A stretch of 64,000 nt of DNA from Histoplasma ohiense (lineage: Eukaryota > Ascomycota > Eurotiomycetes > Onygenales > Ajellomycetaceae): contig JAEVHH010000004.1 in the NCBI GenBank assembly GCA_017607445.1, positions 4,216,001-4,280,000 of the forward strand, read 5' to 3'. The notes under the pieces are model-generated. The model was not told the origin of the DNA, did not search any database, and saw only the letters and a list, made by a program, of their open reading frames with translations. Shown here one piece after another: positions 12,501 to 24,195 of this stretch. The position numbers were made by a program, and so were the translations under genes. Positions within the stretch are counted from its first letter, which is position 1; the number at the start of each line of letters is the position of its first letter.

Positions 12501-13971
12501 TCCGAGCGCGAATGTCGTTGCCGGGTCGAAGGACTTGTTAAACGCTCAACTCTCTCCCGCTGGCTATTGGTATCTCTACTATGACGGCGGCGGGGATCAC
12601 GGCTGTCGCGAATACTGGGCATGCTATCTCCATGTCCACGATTACCATTGACATCCCATGGTGTGGGGGTATTCTGAGTGCCCCTATGACTGGCCGCATC
12701 GCTAACAGATACAGAGCGAACAATATTAGAGAGTTTTTCTGCAAGGGAGTGTCAAAATGAGTCAGTATATCATTCTCTTACAGATCCCATGGCAAAACTG
12801 GCAGCAGGATATAAGGGGTTTTCGAAAGGGGGGGGGGAGGAATGATTACCTAAATCAAGCACATTTCCCCCTCGATTACTATCCAGTGCCAGAGGGGCAC
12901 TGCACGTCGGGCAGTACTGCGATTCAAATTCTTTGATATACTCATAGAAGCATGCTTCATGAGAAACGTGGCCACATGATAATTGGAGGATGCGTTCTCC
13001 ACGAAGAGTATGTTCCAGCGGCTCTTCGCAAACGGCGCATTCGCTACCCACGAAGGTCCTCTCCCTCCGTGGCCGCGTCCGCTCGACGTCCATCACGCCC
13101 GCCATCGACCTGTCCGATCGCGAGTTGAAGGACGTCTGAGAGTGATTTTGGTGCGGGCGGTATCCTTTAGAATGCACCAGTCTCGACAGTGACCGGAGAT
13201 TCGAATTGGACGAGGTTCGCAGAAACGGAGATAGCGCTGAGTGGTTCAGCTCTTCTGGAACTGACCGTGAGAAGGAGACTTGAGGGCGCTGATCAACGGA
13301 TAAAAAAGTTGACTGTGTTGGCTCTAGTCGATGGTTGGAACGGTTGATTTGGAGAGGGAGGTCTAGATGGTGCGTAGTGGTGGCTTAGTTAACTTTTGCC
13401 TCTTACTCTGATCAATTGCGTGAAGTATGGAAGCAGCAGAAGATAATTGATTCGACTGATGACAGATTTGGCAGGTTGAAAAATGCTGATCAGGCAATGC
13501 GGGTGTAGGTAGATAACAAACAGCGGGCAGACAGTGGGCGGGGAGAAAGAGAGGTAATGCAATGCAGGTAGCCGTATCAGCACACGGTAAAGTACATCAA
13601 TGAATTCGAACGTAGTCAACAACAATGGATCAATGCTAGACAGATTCACTACCTTCGGAAGAAACGCAGCAGCAGAGGCATGGATACAGGAAGTTTCAGT
13701 CAGGTTAGTCAATTCTAAAAGGGAGTGAAGTAGGTATATCCATGGACAAAGCGACAACAAGCAGAAAAAGAAAAGCAGTGACAACGAGACAACGACGCAA
13801 ATAAGCGGAGGAAATAAGTAAGAAAGAAAATCCCCTAAGCCAAAACCCACCTTTCCGCGAGGATCGTCTCGAACGGCCAAATAGGCCAAGATTGGAGAGA
13901 GGGCGAGGAGGGTTCTCGTCCTTGTCCTTCGGGGCGGGATCGGGCCTGGACGAAGCTCGATGCTTCCACAT
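9540..13971 (-). CDS. RING-PH-VWA scaffold protein, Far1/Ste5-like
   Basis: Domain order RING-H2, PH, VWA is that of yeast Ste5/Far1 pheromone-MAPK scaffolds; the exact role here is inferred. Seven exons: 13851-13971, 12850-13383, 12063-12738, 11730-11956, 10953-11658, 10545-10849 and 9540-10470, about 1,166 codons. Start is MWKHRASSRPDPAPKDKDEN. The RING (about 156-206) reads CAVCEEPLEHTL, then LSCGHVSHEACFYEY and YCPTCSAPL. The PH domain begins FGKLKLHGTVRVGKDRASW and ends near FQSRNQLELWRRALLDL. The VWA strand VVVIPVSSSMQG lacks the Asp of the DxSxS metal site. In the last exon the frame must change between about 9,817 and 9,876: the upstream frame stops at 9815, while the frame below encodes LEWINHPAVFGRDSRKAVLQ and ends IGDDSLTEE. 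No fitting intron was found, so this is an indel or assembly error. Confidence 0.82.
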
Positions 13972-15197
13972 CAGACCCGAAGCAATGGAGAGATGATGGG
14001 TCAGAAAGCAGAGACCAAGATGAAGGCAAAGAACCGAAGCAGGGGAATGAAACGGCGAGTAATCAAACAATTATAAAAATCCTCAAGGAAAGACCTCGCC
14101 CCGGGAGGGGGGAATGTATTGACTGGGGTGAGGGGGCGAGTCTAGGTTTTGGAAGGCAGGGTTTGTCTGGAACTAAAAAAAAAAAAGATCCTGAACAAGA
14201 AAAGCCGATGGCTGGCGTTGGCGCAGAGACTGGCCGGGGATAACTTAGTGCATGGAGATAGCGCGGGCGTAGCGTAGCATAGTGGAGCGCGGACGAGGTA
14301 TCTCCCTGTCAGAGTAGAGTGATGGTGGACGAAGAAGGGAACAGCACAGGACAGCGCAGATATCAGCGGGAGGATGATAAGGAGGAGGATTGGGAAGAAT
14401 ACGCAATAAGAAGAGAAGAAGCAGAAATAAGTTCTCCCTGTAAGCAGCCACGGACAATCTCCAGGACCATTCAGCAGCATTGCCAGCTGCGCCAGCAGCA
14501 ATCACAGTGGGTTCGTTGACGAGCACAACGGCAGCTTAACAGTCGTAGTCGTTGAACTAGTAGCAAACCTTGGAGTAGTTGCAGGAGTTCAAATCAGTGG
14601 CGAGGCCTGGGACCGCAAATGAGTGCGCGGCTGGAATCACTTCCAAATAGGAATCACTCCATCAGCACTGCGCAGCCGGTTGTTTCGAAGGACAAGGGGA
14701 TCGCGGTATAGAGATATATATATATAAAACCTCCTCATGGTAGAAAACGGAAAACGGAAAACGGAGGAAAACAGAGGGGAAAAAAAGGACGATGATGAGT
14801 GAAAACGGAAACCGGAAGATAGAGAGAGCATGAGAAAAAAAAGAAAGAAAAGAAAGAAAAAGAAAAAAAAAAAAAGGAAAAATCAAAATAGAAAAACCAT
14901 CGAAAAGGCATCGAAGGGCGGGTGAATAAACTGCTGGGAAGAGGCTAATGCATGGCTTGAGGGCGTGCAGTCATCCTCCCGAAGCACGACGCCGACACGG
15001 TTTGACGGCCCAAGAGACTCCGGACTCTGCAGCAACTGCTGAGATGTGGACGGGGTCGAATTCGGGGTTCGCGCCGAAAGGAAGAACCCCAGTTTCTGTT
15101 CAGCCCGTTGTTCAACAGGCTGCTCTGTTTGGTCCATCTAGGGTAATTAGATGTGTGGCGCTTTTGCTTGCGGTTCCTGGGACCTGGGCCGGCATAG

Positions 15198-15236
<39 letters not shown>

Positions 15237-16679
15237 ACAGAGTGGAGGAGGGTGTGTGGAGATAGATGGTTGGCAACTATACGATCTGTGCGTGCAGGAT
15301 GGACTGCAGAAGAAGGTCCCTGTTGCTGGACAGTATGTTTTTACTCTCTCAGGTGTTATCATCATCTCCTTGGCCGAGTAAATACTTTTTCTGATATTTG
15401 ATATTTCCCCTCAGCTTCAGCTTCTTGACCTGCATACGTCAATATTGACTTTCAGGTTACACACCCTCATGAACTGCATACATACAACGCATGCAGCTCA
15501 CTGCAGGCCTGCATGACTAGAGCTACAAAGAAAAAAAAAACTTTTTCTGCCCAAGAATCAACTGAGTAAATACAATTGGCCTCGTGAAAAAGAAAATCTC
15601 TCATGAGCTTTTTTCATGTGTTCCCCGAGACACTTGAAGACGGATTTATATATGGTGCTTGTCGAGTTCAATGTAGTTACCAGTACGATGTATGCCCGGG
15701 GATATTCTTCATTTCCCCTGCATGCGCTTGTCCTCTTCTGCGACCAACTCCATATAAGTTAACCCCAGCACCGGGAATAGGGATACTAGTAAGGACTTAC
15801 GATTAAGGAAAATAAAATAGAATTAAAAAAAGACACCCGATATCTACCGTGTCAGGACCCGGTATCTGCGCAGGGGGCCTAGCCAAATCATGCCACTGTA
15901 ATTTTGTATCAAGAAATTGGTTTATAGGCACCCGGCCTGGTGGTCTGAGAAAGAATTAAAAGGGTAGAATTAAAAATAGTATCGATGTCTATACTCCGGT
16001 ACATTAATTATTTCTTTAATTTAAAAAAATCCAATTGGCCCATCATGGCAGTTAACTGTCTTCCACCACAATCGAATCCATCCAGCACTCAATGCTTTCC
16101 CTCTCCCCGAGAAGTCCGTGGCCTGTAAGAGTCATGGATATATACTAGTATTTAGGAATCCTGACTTACTATGTACGCTGTACCAGTGGACTCCCCGCCC
16201 CCTGGCCATGGGCATTCTCTCCCGCTCCCCAACGGGCCACGTCTGTTCACGACGATGTAAATTATGCAATTATGCCTTTTTTGAGTTGCCTCGCCAAGCG
16301 CTCTCAGTGCATGGAGACTGCATCTGTGGCCCCTTTCGCTGGTGTTTCAACTTGTTTGAGAATTGGGGGAACTGGAGGCCCGTGTGCATAGGTTGTGGTT
16401 GGTTGGTGGGTTCAGAGGAGAACAAGGAGAGTTTCCAATCCGCCCTTGCTTCCGTGACATGTAGTTTGCGATTTTTTGATGCATAGATGCGCTGTATGTA
16501 TATGCACTGATCAAATTGCCAGGTTGGGGCTGATGATGGAAAATTGTTCCGTGGTGATGGTGGGGTTTTTTCTTTTTTTCTTTTTCTTTTCTGCAAGTTA
16601 TTGTAAGACTTTGTCTGTTTCATGAACTAGGCAGGCTGTCAGTCAAATTCTCCTTGCTCCTTGTAGCACCAATTCCACG
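13972..16679. other. Long intergenic region upstream of scaffold gene
   Basis: 2.7 kb with no supported gene. It includes the scaffold gene promoter, a purine-rich stretch (14740-14890), a (GA)n microsatellite, and AT-rich sequence after 15.4 kb. Open frames here are short and compositionally biased. Confidence 0.5.
15202..15236. repeat. (GA)n microsatellite
   Basis: Uninterrupted GA dinucleotide repeat of about 17 units, in the intergenic region. Confidence 0.95.
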
Positions 16680-17933
16680 TCAGACCATCAGCTCTGCCAG
16701 GCTCCCTGTGCGCTGCATCAGATCGTATGTAACCTCTCCATAGTAGTTATATGAACTGGTTACATGTCCACGCTCTCGAAACCTGTGAAACACCACGAGC
16801 AACTTCTTTTTTGCCCACGCAATTATTATTTGGAGTTGATTCTGGGGGTTACACTCAACCCAGGCTGGTCTGCTCGTTGGTGGTTCTTCAGTATATTTTA
16901 CGTGGAAAGAGATGAGCCCCTTCCCCAGCTTCGTTTGGATCTCTGGGTCCAACTGTTGTGAGGGTTGGAAACAAACATAATATTCAATGCACTTCATTTC
17001 CAAACCCAGCTCCTGGAGTTGGGTCCACGATGGGCCAGGAAGCAATTATTTATTTATTTATTTATTTTCAATTATGCAACGACAGACCCTGAAATCCAAT
17101 TGGATGTTGAAGTTAATTGTATCAGCTTCAGCTAACCAGTTGCTTCCATGTCTGCTGTCGCTTCGACGCATGGTGGTAAAAGCCGAAAATATCACCAAGC
17201 TGACATAAATGATAGTTGACAAATTGTCTCAAGGTTCCCTGAAAATTGTACAGCGGGGACGTACCATTACTATCCGCGTAGGGAGGATAAGTAAAACTAC
17301 GAGGGGCTTTCTCATCGCCCAACCCTTTTTCCCCGCATGGTGAACAGTTTAAATCCAGCTCAGAGTGGCAGAAATCGATGATCAACAACACTCTTTCCAA
17401 CTCAACAACCCAGGAAGCACTGGGGCTGCAGAACCTTGAAAGGGCTCTCTATATACCTCAATATTCACACGAGACCTCATTCCACGGTCGAGATGTTGCC
17501 CCCTCTCCAATTATGGCGTAGCCATAAAGAAGATTTAATCTCGAACAGTGCGCTCTTCAAGGAGACCCGGGGATAGCCCATTTGTGGCATGAATATTAAG
17601 ACCTCCGTTGATCCGGGCACGGTATTCCAGGGCGAGAAGTTGCTCCCGCCATCTGTTCTGCATTGTGTGTCGATTTACCAGCAGGGGTCTGTTGGGATTT
17701 GTTTCCAGTCGGACAACTTCCTTTGTAAAGCCCATTGGTCGGAGACCTGCGTAGAGATCCTCTACTGTGAGCTTGTGAGGAGGCTTATACCCGCTAGTAG
17801 TGATGAGAGTGTTGGTGTTGCAGGCTCTCTAGTGGGTATGGAATGACGTGATATATTTCTCAGTGAGCAGTGGAGTAGACAGAGATAGAAGTTCTGATAT
17901 TATATACACAGATAGTTCTTCTCGGTTCCCCAT
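16680..17933 (-). pseudogene. Unrecognised degenerate gene relic
   Basis: Three protein-like minus-strand segments lie in order but cannot be joined by clear splice sites. Segment A (17535-17933) starts MGNREELSVYIISELL and continues through GYKPPHKLTVEDLYAGL to LVNRHTMQNRWREQLLALEY, but has an in-frame TAG at 17829-17831 where CAG would keep it open. Segment B (17128-17400) reads LIIDFCHSELDLNC, FTYPPYADSNG and LCQLGDIFGFYHHAS in another frame. Segment C (16680-17045) opens with TTG, directly after a (TTTA)n tract, and includes EIQTKLGKGLISFHVKYTEE. I recognise no family. A multi-exon gene with unusual splicing is the alternative, but the stop and frame changes favour a relic. Confidence 0.35.
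17045..17066. repeat. (TTTA)n tetranucleotide repeat
   Basis: About five tandem TTTA units, directly at the upstream end of relic segment C. Confidence 0.85.
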
Positions 17934-19803
17934 GAGTTTGCTTACAAAGCACCTGCAGAGAGGTCAACCTAACCTACGTAAAAGAATCAATTCTGCCTCA
18001 AACTCTTCAATGGATGGATTGATAATTGTTGCATTGCATCGCATGCTGGGGAAACATGTGTGGCTGGAATCCTAAAAACCGCTTATCAAAAGATTTTTAC
18101 CCCCACTTGTTCGTTGAACTACTCAAGCCCAAAATTTTTGCATTCCATCAAGCTCTGCTACTTCGTGCTCCTCCTCTTCCTCCGTACTGCATAATTGTAT
18201 GTCACCAAAAACTCTCCGAAGCTCACAAAAGAGGGTCATCCAAGAAGAGAATACATAGTCCACCATACGGAATTCCTCACTTCCAACTTCCCCGCGGGGT
18301 CTAGTCCCAGCTGCGAGCTAGGAGTAACATGCAAGTTGCTCTACGGCACGGTTCCTACAGCTTTACAAGGAAAATACGATCCCTAGCAGTGGGGTTTCAA
18401 TGAGTGGTTAGGGCTCTGTTTATTTCCCCTGTTGATCTCTAATACATATACAGATTACATACGAAGTACACAATGTGACAGTCAACGGCTTCTCGTTTGA
18501 CAAGGACCCCATACTCGAGGAGTAAAGCCACATTGACAATCATATATCGTATTGGACACGATCAATTGTCTTTGTTGCACCCTTCATGCCTCCTCCTCTC
18601 CAACATTTCCAAACAAGTGAGAGCAATCCGAGCTGGCTACCTTCGCTTCCACAGCAACCGGACCTATCGAATTTGAAAACTGTAACGTCTATAGATGGCA
18701 CTTTTTTTATTTTTATTTTTTTTTAAAAAAAACTATTAAAGAAGAACCCCAAACTAACTTCCAGCTTTGCCTCGATACCTGTCACTGTTCTTGCGCGAAA
18801 AAGAATCCCAATACGGAGTAATAATGCTTATGATCCAGATTCTCCTCATGTGGCCGATCAACAGCAGAATCCCTAGTCTACGAGACTATGACGGCCTTAG
18901 CATATACTAAGCTAGGGTTAATCGACATAGCCGCCGATCACAACGGGCGAAGATGGCGACGGGTGGTCAGGCATCTGCAAATTCCCACCAGACAAGGTCT
19001 CCCCGCCCTCTTCCCCATTCTCATCCCCGCCGATCACGGCGCGGCGATCAGCGGAGAGAATACGCCGTAATCACGGGTGGCCGGGCGTTCAGTGGTTGTT
19101 TCCATAGTATCCCTTTGTTCGGGCATGGGATGCGCTTATCCCGCAAATCCATACCTATGTAGTACTTAGTAGGATAGGTGCAGGAGCGCCAAAGGTGGGA
19201 CAGGGAAGGGAGACTTGGTACACCTACGGAGTAGTTGAACGATAATAGTAAAGCGTGCTTGAGGGGAAGCTGGGGAAACTTGAATCAGCATGTGAACAGG
19301 TTGCTGTAACACATCCCCCCTTCTCCCCCCCCCTTTCACCATTCCGTGAACTCATTTTTTTCAGTTTGTGATGGGTTTTTTTCATTGATTTTCGACATCC
19401 GTGGTATAAGTGCACGCGAGGTTGAGATGGGGGGAGGGGCGGCCGCCGATGGTGGTCCGTGAATAAACGGGGCACGGTTCGGGACAGTGGGGTTAGAGGT
19501 AAAGAAGGAGGTAACTAACGTTAGGTATGATAGTTACCCATTTTTGATTTTTGGAGGTTCGGAGAATTGTGAGTCAGTGCTCCATGGAGGATCGGGATTC
19601 ATGAAAGTAACTATGGCACGGAGGAAGCATTTGCTCTAGAACGCCGTTCCTGAGTAAACTGCTAGTATGGTAAGCGATATATATGGCGGTGGCGTCTATT
19701 TACAAACCAGTACTTCTCGACAACTAAAGGTTAGGAAAATAGTTTGTTGCGTAGTTACTGAATAATAATTTTGCCTGATGAGTCAAGGAACTCTAACTAG
19801 TTT

Positions 19804-19839
<36 letters not shown>

Positions 19840-22800
19840 ATGACATATTGTATCAAATGAATGCAAAACTGCTCATGCATTGGCCTCCCGGATTTGTTCC
19901 CCAGAAACCCACCAGTGAGTGGATTTATTTCTTTTTCTGACACCTACTTCAACTAATGGGGGAACGGAAATTCTCAGGCCTTAAATCTGCAGAAAACTCC
20001 TCCCCGGCGTCGTAGTTCAATGCCATAGCGACGATACAAGTGACAGGATGCCAACTCTGAGGGAGGGCGGAAAGGTTGTCCGTTCTGTTCTGATCCTAGG
20101 GTGGATGCAGATGAACGCTTTTGAATTGGCAGAGTCGGGATTTAGCTTGCAGGAGCAATATGCAATCAATAATGTCTTCAATCTGCCGTGATGATGATGG
20201 ATAACTTACTACTTTCCGGAATGTGTGAAATTAAGAAAAGATAACATACTTGCCCTTTGTGATTTGTGGCTAATATTAGAAAGGGCTGATCAATGCCGGT
20301 GACATGTTGACTCTTGAGGGCCGATGGAATGACCTGTCAGAACCTGATATCCGACTTATCAGAAATGAGAAAACTAACCTCGATCGATATCAGGGATATT
20401 TAAAAGGCAACGAATATGAAACTTCATAGTGCCGATTCGCTACAGTTACGAGACGTTAGGGAAGAGAAGCAGATAACTAAGTAAATTATGTGATACATAT
20501 TATTTTTATTGAGCTAGATTCATGCATTCAAGATATGACATGACGTCTCTTGACGGTATACCCAGTCCGGCGGGAACATTGATCATCATATTCTCAAAAT
20601 AAAATTCAGCCTATCCGGTGTCCCGGATGCTATCCGAAGATGAAATAAAGTGTTGCATGGCTCGGCATTAGTTTGTTTCAAGACACGGGTCTGAGGGTTC
20701 TTTTGAATAATACTGGGGATGTGACGATGTGACGGACCAAAGCAGTTTCTACCGTGCCTTGCAAAGCGCTTGGGCGCTCAGGATAGTCTCCAACCGGAGG
20801 CCGTGCCGTGGAGTAGAGGATTGACAGGGGTAAAAAAAGTGCTGCGGCAAAACAAAAAACATGTGCTCCAATGGATTGAAACTCTAGGATAGTTGGGTTG
20901 TGGGCATGAGGCATTGGTCATTTCCAGCAGGCAGAAAACCTACTCCGTAGATGTGATTCAAAAGAGATATACGGAGTAGAACAACAAACCTTTAGACTGA
21001 TTCGCCACCTGATTCGCACCTGATCTTGAGGTTCTGTCCTGCCTATCCCCAGTCATCACTGGCCACTTCAAAAGGCCCCTTAAAGGAAATCCATTATTCT
21101 TTTGTCTCGTTGACATACGTGGTCAATAGGCTGTCCGGGCCTGTGGGCTCTCAGCAAGGCTTCCACAGAATGGATGCATTTCAAATGCCTTTTCCGTTGA
21201 TATCGGGAGTATTTGCTGGACAATGTGCCATGTTTGAATGTAGCCCATGACACTGTCCAGTCTTCCACATAATTGAGCCGGTGAGATCAGCGGATCGGTG
21301 GGAACGATATCTTGTGGACTCCTGCTTCCCTGATCAGACCGATCTCTGTTTCCAAAATCTAGATCTGGATCCATGAGCCATTGATAGTTTATCTTTCTGA
21401 ACAGGTTCAGTCGTCCTCCATTCTATCCGGCACCTTGGGTATATAACTAACAACGTACTCCAACAGTGTATTCACCAGAGCCTCAACCGATTGGTCTGGT
21501 TCAATTATAGGACTGTATATTTGGTGATCTCAACTGCCGCGGGTGCTGGATGAAGCCACAGATTACCACAGCTCCGAACCATGGGATGACCCTGTGGATC
21601 AAGGGGACACCCGAGAGTGTTCCACAGATAGAACCCTGGGAACATTCGAAGGGCTCTAATATTTGAGTTAGTCGTTATCAATTTATCCGCGATAGAGTTA
21701 GCTCCCCAACGGACAGCACTGCCGCATATCTAACTTTCCCAACTATTATTTTCCTTTCGCTGCACTGTGGTTTTTTTTTTTTTTTCTCCTTTTTTTTTTT
21801 TATAAATTCACCGATGGTGTCTCAAAAGAATGAAAATTGCAAATTCAAAAGAAGGGAAGGAAGAAATCCTCAGAGCATTATATTCAAGGGAAAATTTGAG
21901 CGGTTCCCGGAAAGAAAAGAAAAATTAAATAAATAAAGAGAGAGAGGAACAAGGCAAAGGATGTTGGATGCTTCAAGCGACATGCCAAGCCATAGTCGAT
22001 GCATCCGTTGTCGGGACGACTTCCCCTTACTATTATATATGTATGGGTTCTCAGAAGGTGCCTCGGTTTTGACTTATCCAACACCGTCTGAGGCAGACAG
22101 CTGCTTACTGGCCCGTCCTTCTTGAAAAGAAGAGACAACAATCGAGGGATCGAATGATGATGTCAATGTCTTGACAATGGCATGACTATGCCAAAGGCTC
22201 TTCAACCAGAAGTGGATGTTCCCGGCAAGACCACCCAGAAGAGCGCGGAGGGCGGAGCCATCGCGTATATAGTCAGGTTTGGGGTGCTAGGCTCTCTCAT
22301 GAGCCAGCTGAGACTAAGGTCATCGCTTCCAGTGGCGCTGTCATTCGGGAGTTGAATTGCTCAGGGCGCCGCGTGCTAAGAGAAGTCCCAATCGTGCCAC
22401 AGTGGGGAATGCGTAAGAAGTTAATGTCCCCTTTTACTTGCCGTCGTGGGAGTCCAATGCCCTTGTTTCCCTGAGGTCGTTTTTTTCCGTGCCTGGAAAG
22501 CACCGAAAGCGACCGATGTAGTATGCGCATTTATCCCGCTCAACATTACCACGCAGTGGGTCTGTGATAGAAAACTTGCTTATATAACTAACTCGCTGTT
22601 AGGTGAGTCAGGATGAAGTGGTTGGCAGGAGTGAGCATGTTCGCGGTGAGGAACTGCTCTTGACTCCCCAAAAAAGCCCCAAAAGAACAGGCGACTGAAA
22701 ACCAATCGATGGAACTCCCAGAGGATACGAACCATTGGTTCTTGCATTCGGCACTTGATGCTCATGTATGGAGTAAGGTGATTTGACTCGACCAAGGAGA

Positions 22801-24195
22801 CTCGTTCCTCCAAGTTCCAGGCTTCAGGCCACATTCGCTTAGCGAAGTGTCGTGGTGTTGGATTGTCAAAGGACAGGCCTTCTCAAGTCCTCAGCAATTC
22901 TTAATAAACTCGACCCCATCCGCATCGAGAATCGGAGCACGCGGCTACGAGATAGCGTCAAACTAATGGCCGAAAACGTGGCTAACGATCTGGCCAATTG
23001 CCGTTCTCTCCGTTTGGTAGTATTTCTTTTTTCTAAGTCTGGATGCTTCAACCTGCTATTGGAGGGCTTTTCGGATTATTTCGTCTTCCCTGATGTTCTT
23101 TGGGAATCTTTCTTTCATCTATTGGTCTGAACAAAGTTTCTGTCCTCAAGCGAGTTGGCCCAGTTAGCGTCAATCCTTCGCTGGACAGCCGATGAGACGT
23201 CTTCATACGCCACCAATCCTTGATGGAACCGTTCCGGGGGATAGAATCTCAACCGCCAGTTCCATGACTGGGTTTTGAGGACTTCTTCCAGTGCTATGCA
23301 TGAATCCATGATCCAATGGAATGGCTCACAATTGACATATTTTAAACCAATTGCTGCCACAAGAGGATTCCTACCTTGATTGAACTGAGGAGGAGCGGAA
23401 ACATATCTGTTGGTCATATCCCATCGATCTTGATATGTATTTGGCCCGTATTTACCTCCATGAATCAATATTAAAGACCCTGATGATGGACGTCCAGGAT
23501 ATATCAGAGTTCAAGCTCAAGTTCGAAGGCAACAAGGGTTGCCCTCAGTGGTTGAACGGCTGAGGGTTGGTGGAGAGCAATTTCGCGTCGAACTTAGCCT
23601 TCCAAAAAGAGCAAAGCTCGCTAAGTCCCGTTGGAATCTTCTCACCAAAGCCAGAGTCAGTCTCAAAACAAGGACTCGCGATTCAGACAGCTCAACCCTG
23701 GAAGCTTTCAAACAACATTTACCCGACTGCCAAGCTACTCTATGATTTCAGGATACTTAGTTAGGTGGCTGAGGCTAAGTGAACTTTGCAGTTACAGATG
23801 CTAGTCATTCTGAGGCATAATGGAAATGTTTTGCCATGCCGTCGAATGAAATCTTGCAAGACTGTCGAATTTTTAATGACTTCTGGAAACACTGGTCGAA
23901 GGGTTTGCTTGAAAAGAAGTTACTGTCTCTATCAGCAGGCGCTTTTGATCATTTCGTCCAGCTCGGTTATTGAGGATTACATGCGTCAGACAGGGACCAA
24001 GTTGAAGATAGATCTATAAATCTAGTCGCTTGGCGATTTAGACCTGCTCCAACAGGTTGGACCTGGACGACCTCCTTCCATCTGCAGACGTCTGCTTCGA
24101 TGTATAAATGCATTCAAGACTCGGGAAATTAAGTTTCATCTTCGTTTTATTTTTTCCATGTACCAGGTACCGATCTCCTTGACCAAAAGGGAGCT
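17934..24195. other. Gene-poor accessory region
   Basis: 6.3 kb without a supportable intact gene. It contains an A run of about 33 at 19806-19838, T runs near 21770-21800, many short unrelated frames on both strands, and one protein-like minus-strand segment (listed separately at 23115-23492). No terminal repeats or transposase could be recognised by eye. Confidence 0.45.
23115..23492 (-). pseudogene. Unrecognised protein-coding relic or lone exon
   Basis: An open minus-strand stretch of about 125 codons with protein-like composition: IYPGRPSSGSLILIHGGKYG, then SAPPQFNQGRNPLVAAIGLK, then SWNWRLRFYPPERFHQGLVA, ending before a TGA stop. The reading extends above the first ATG to a stop, and no convincing partner exon lies on either side. 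Not a known family to me. It could be an exon of a decayed gene. Confidence 0.25.

Noticed and set aside
15850..16080. Possible solo LTR beginning TGTCAGGACCC
   Set aside because: The start looks LTR-like, but I could find neither a matching end nor a target-site duplication by eye.
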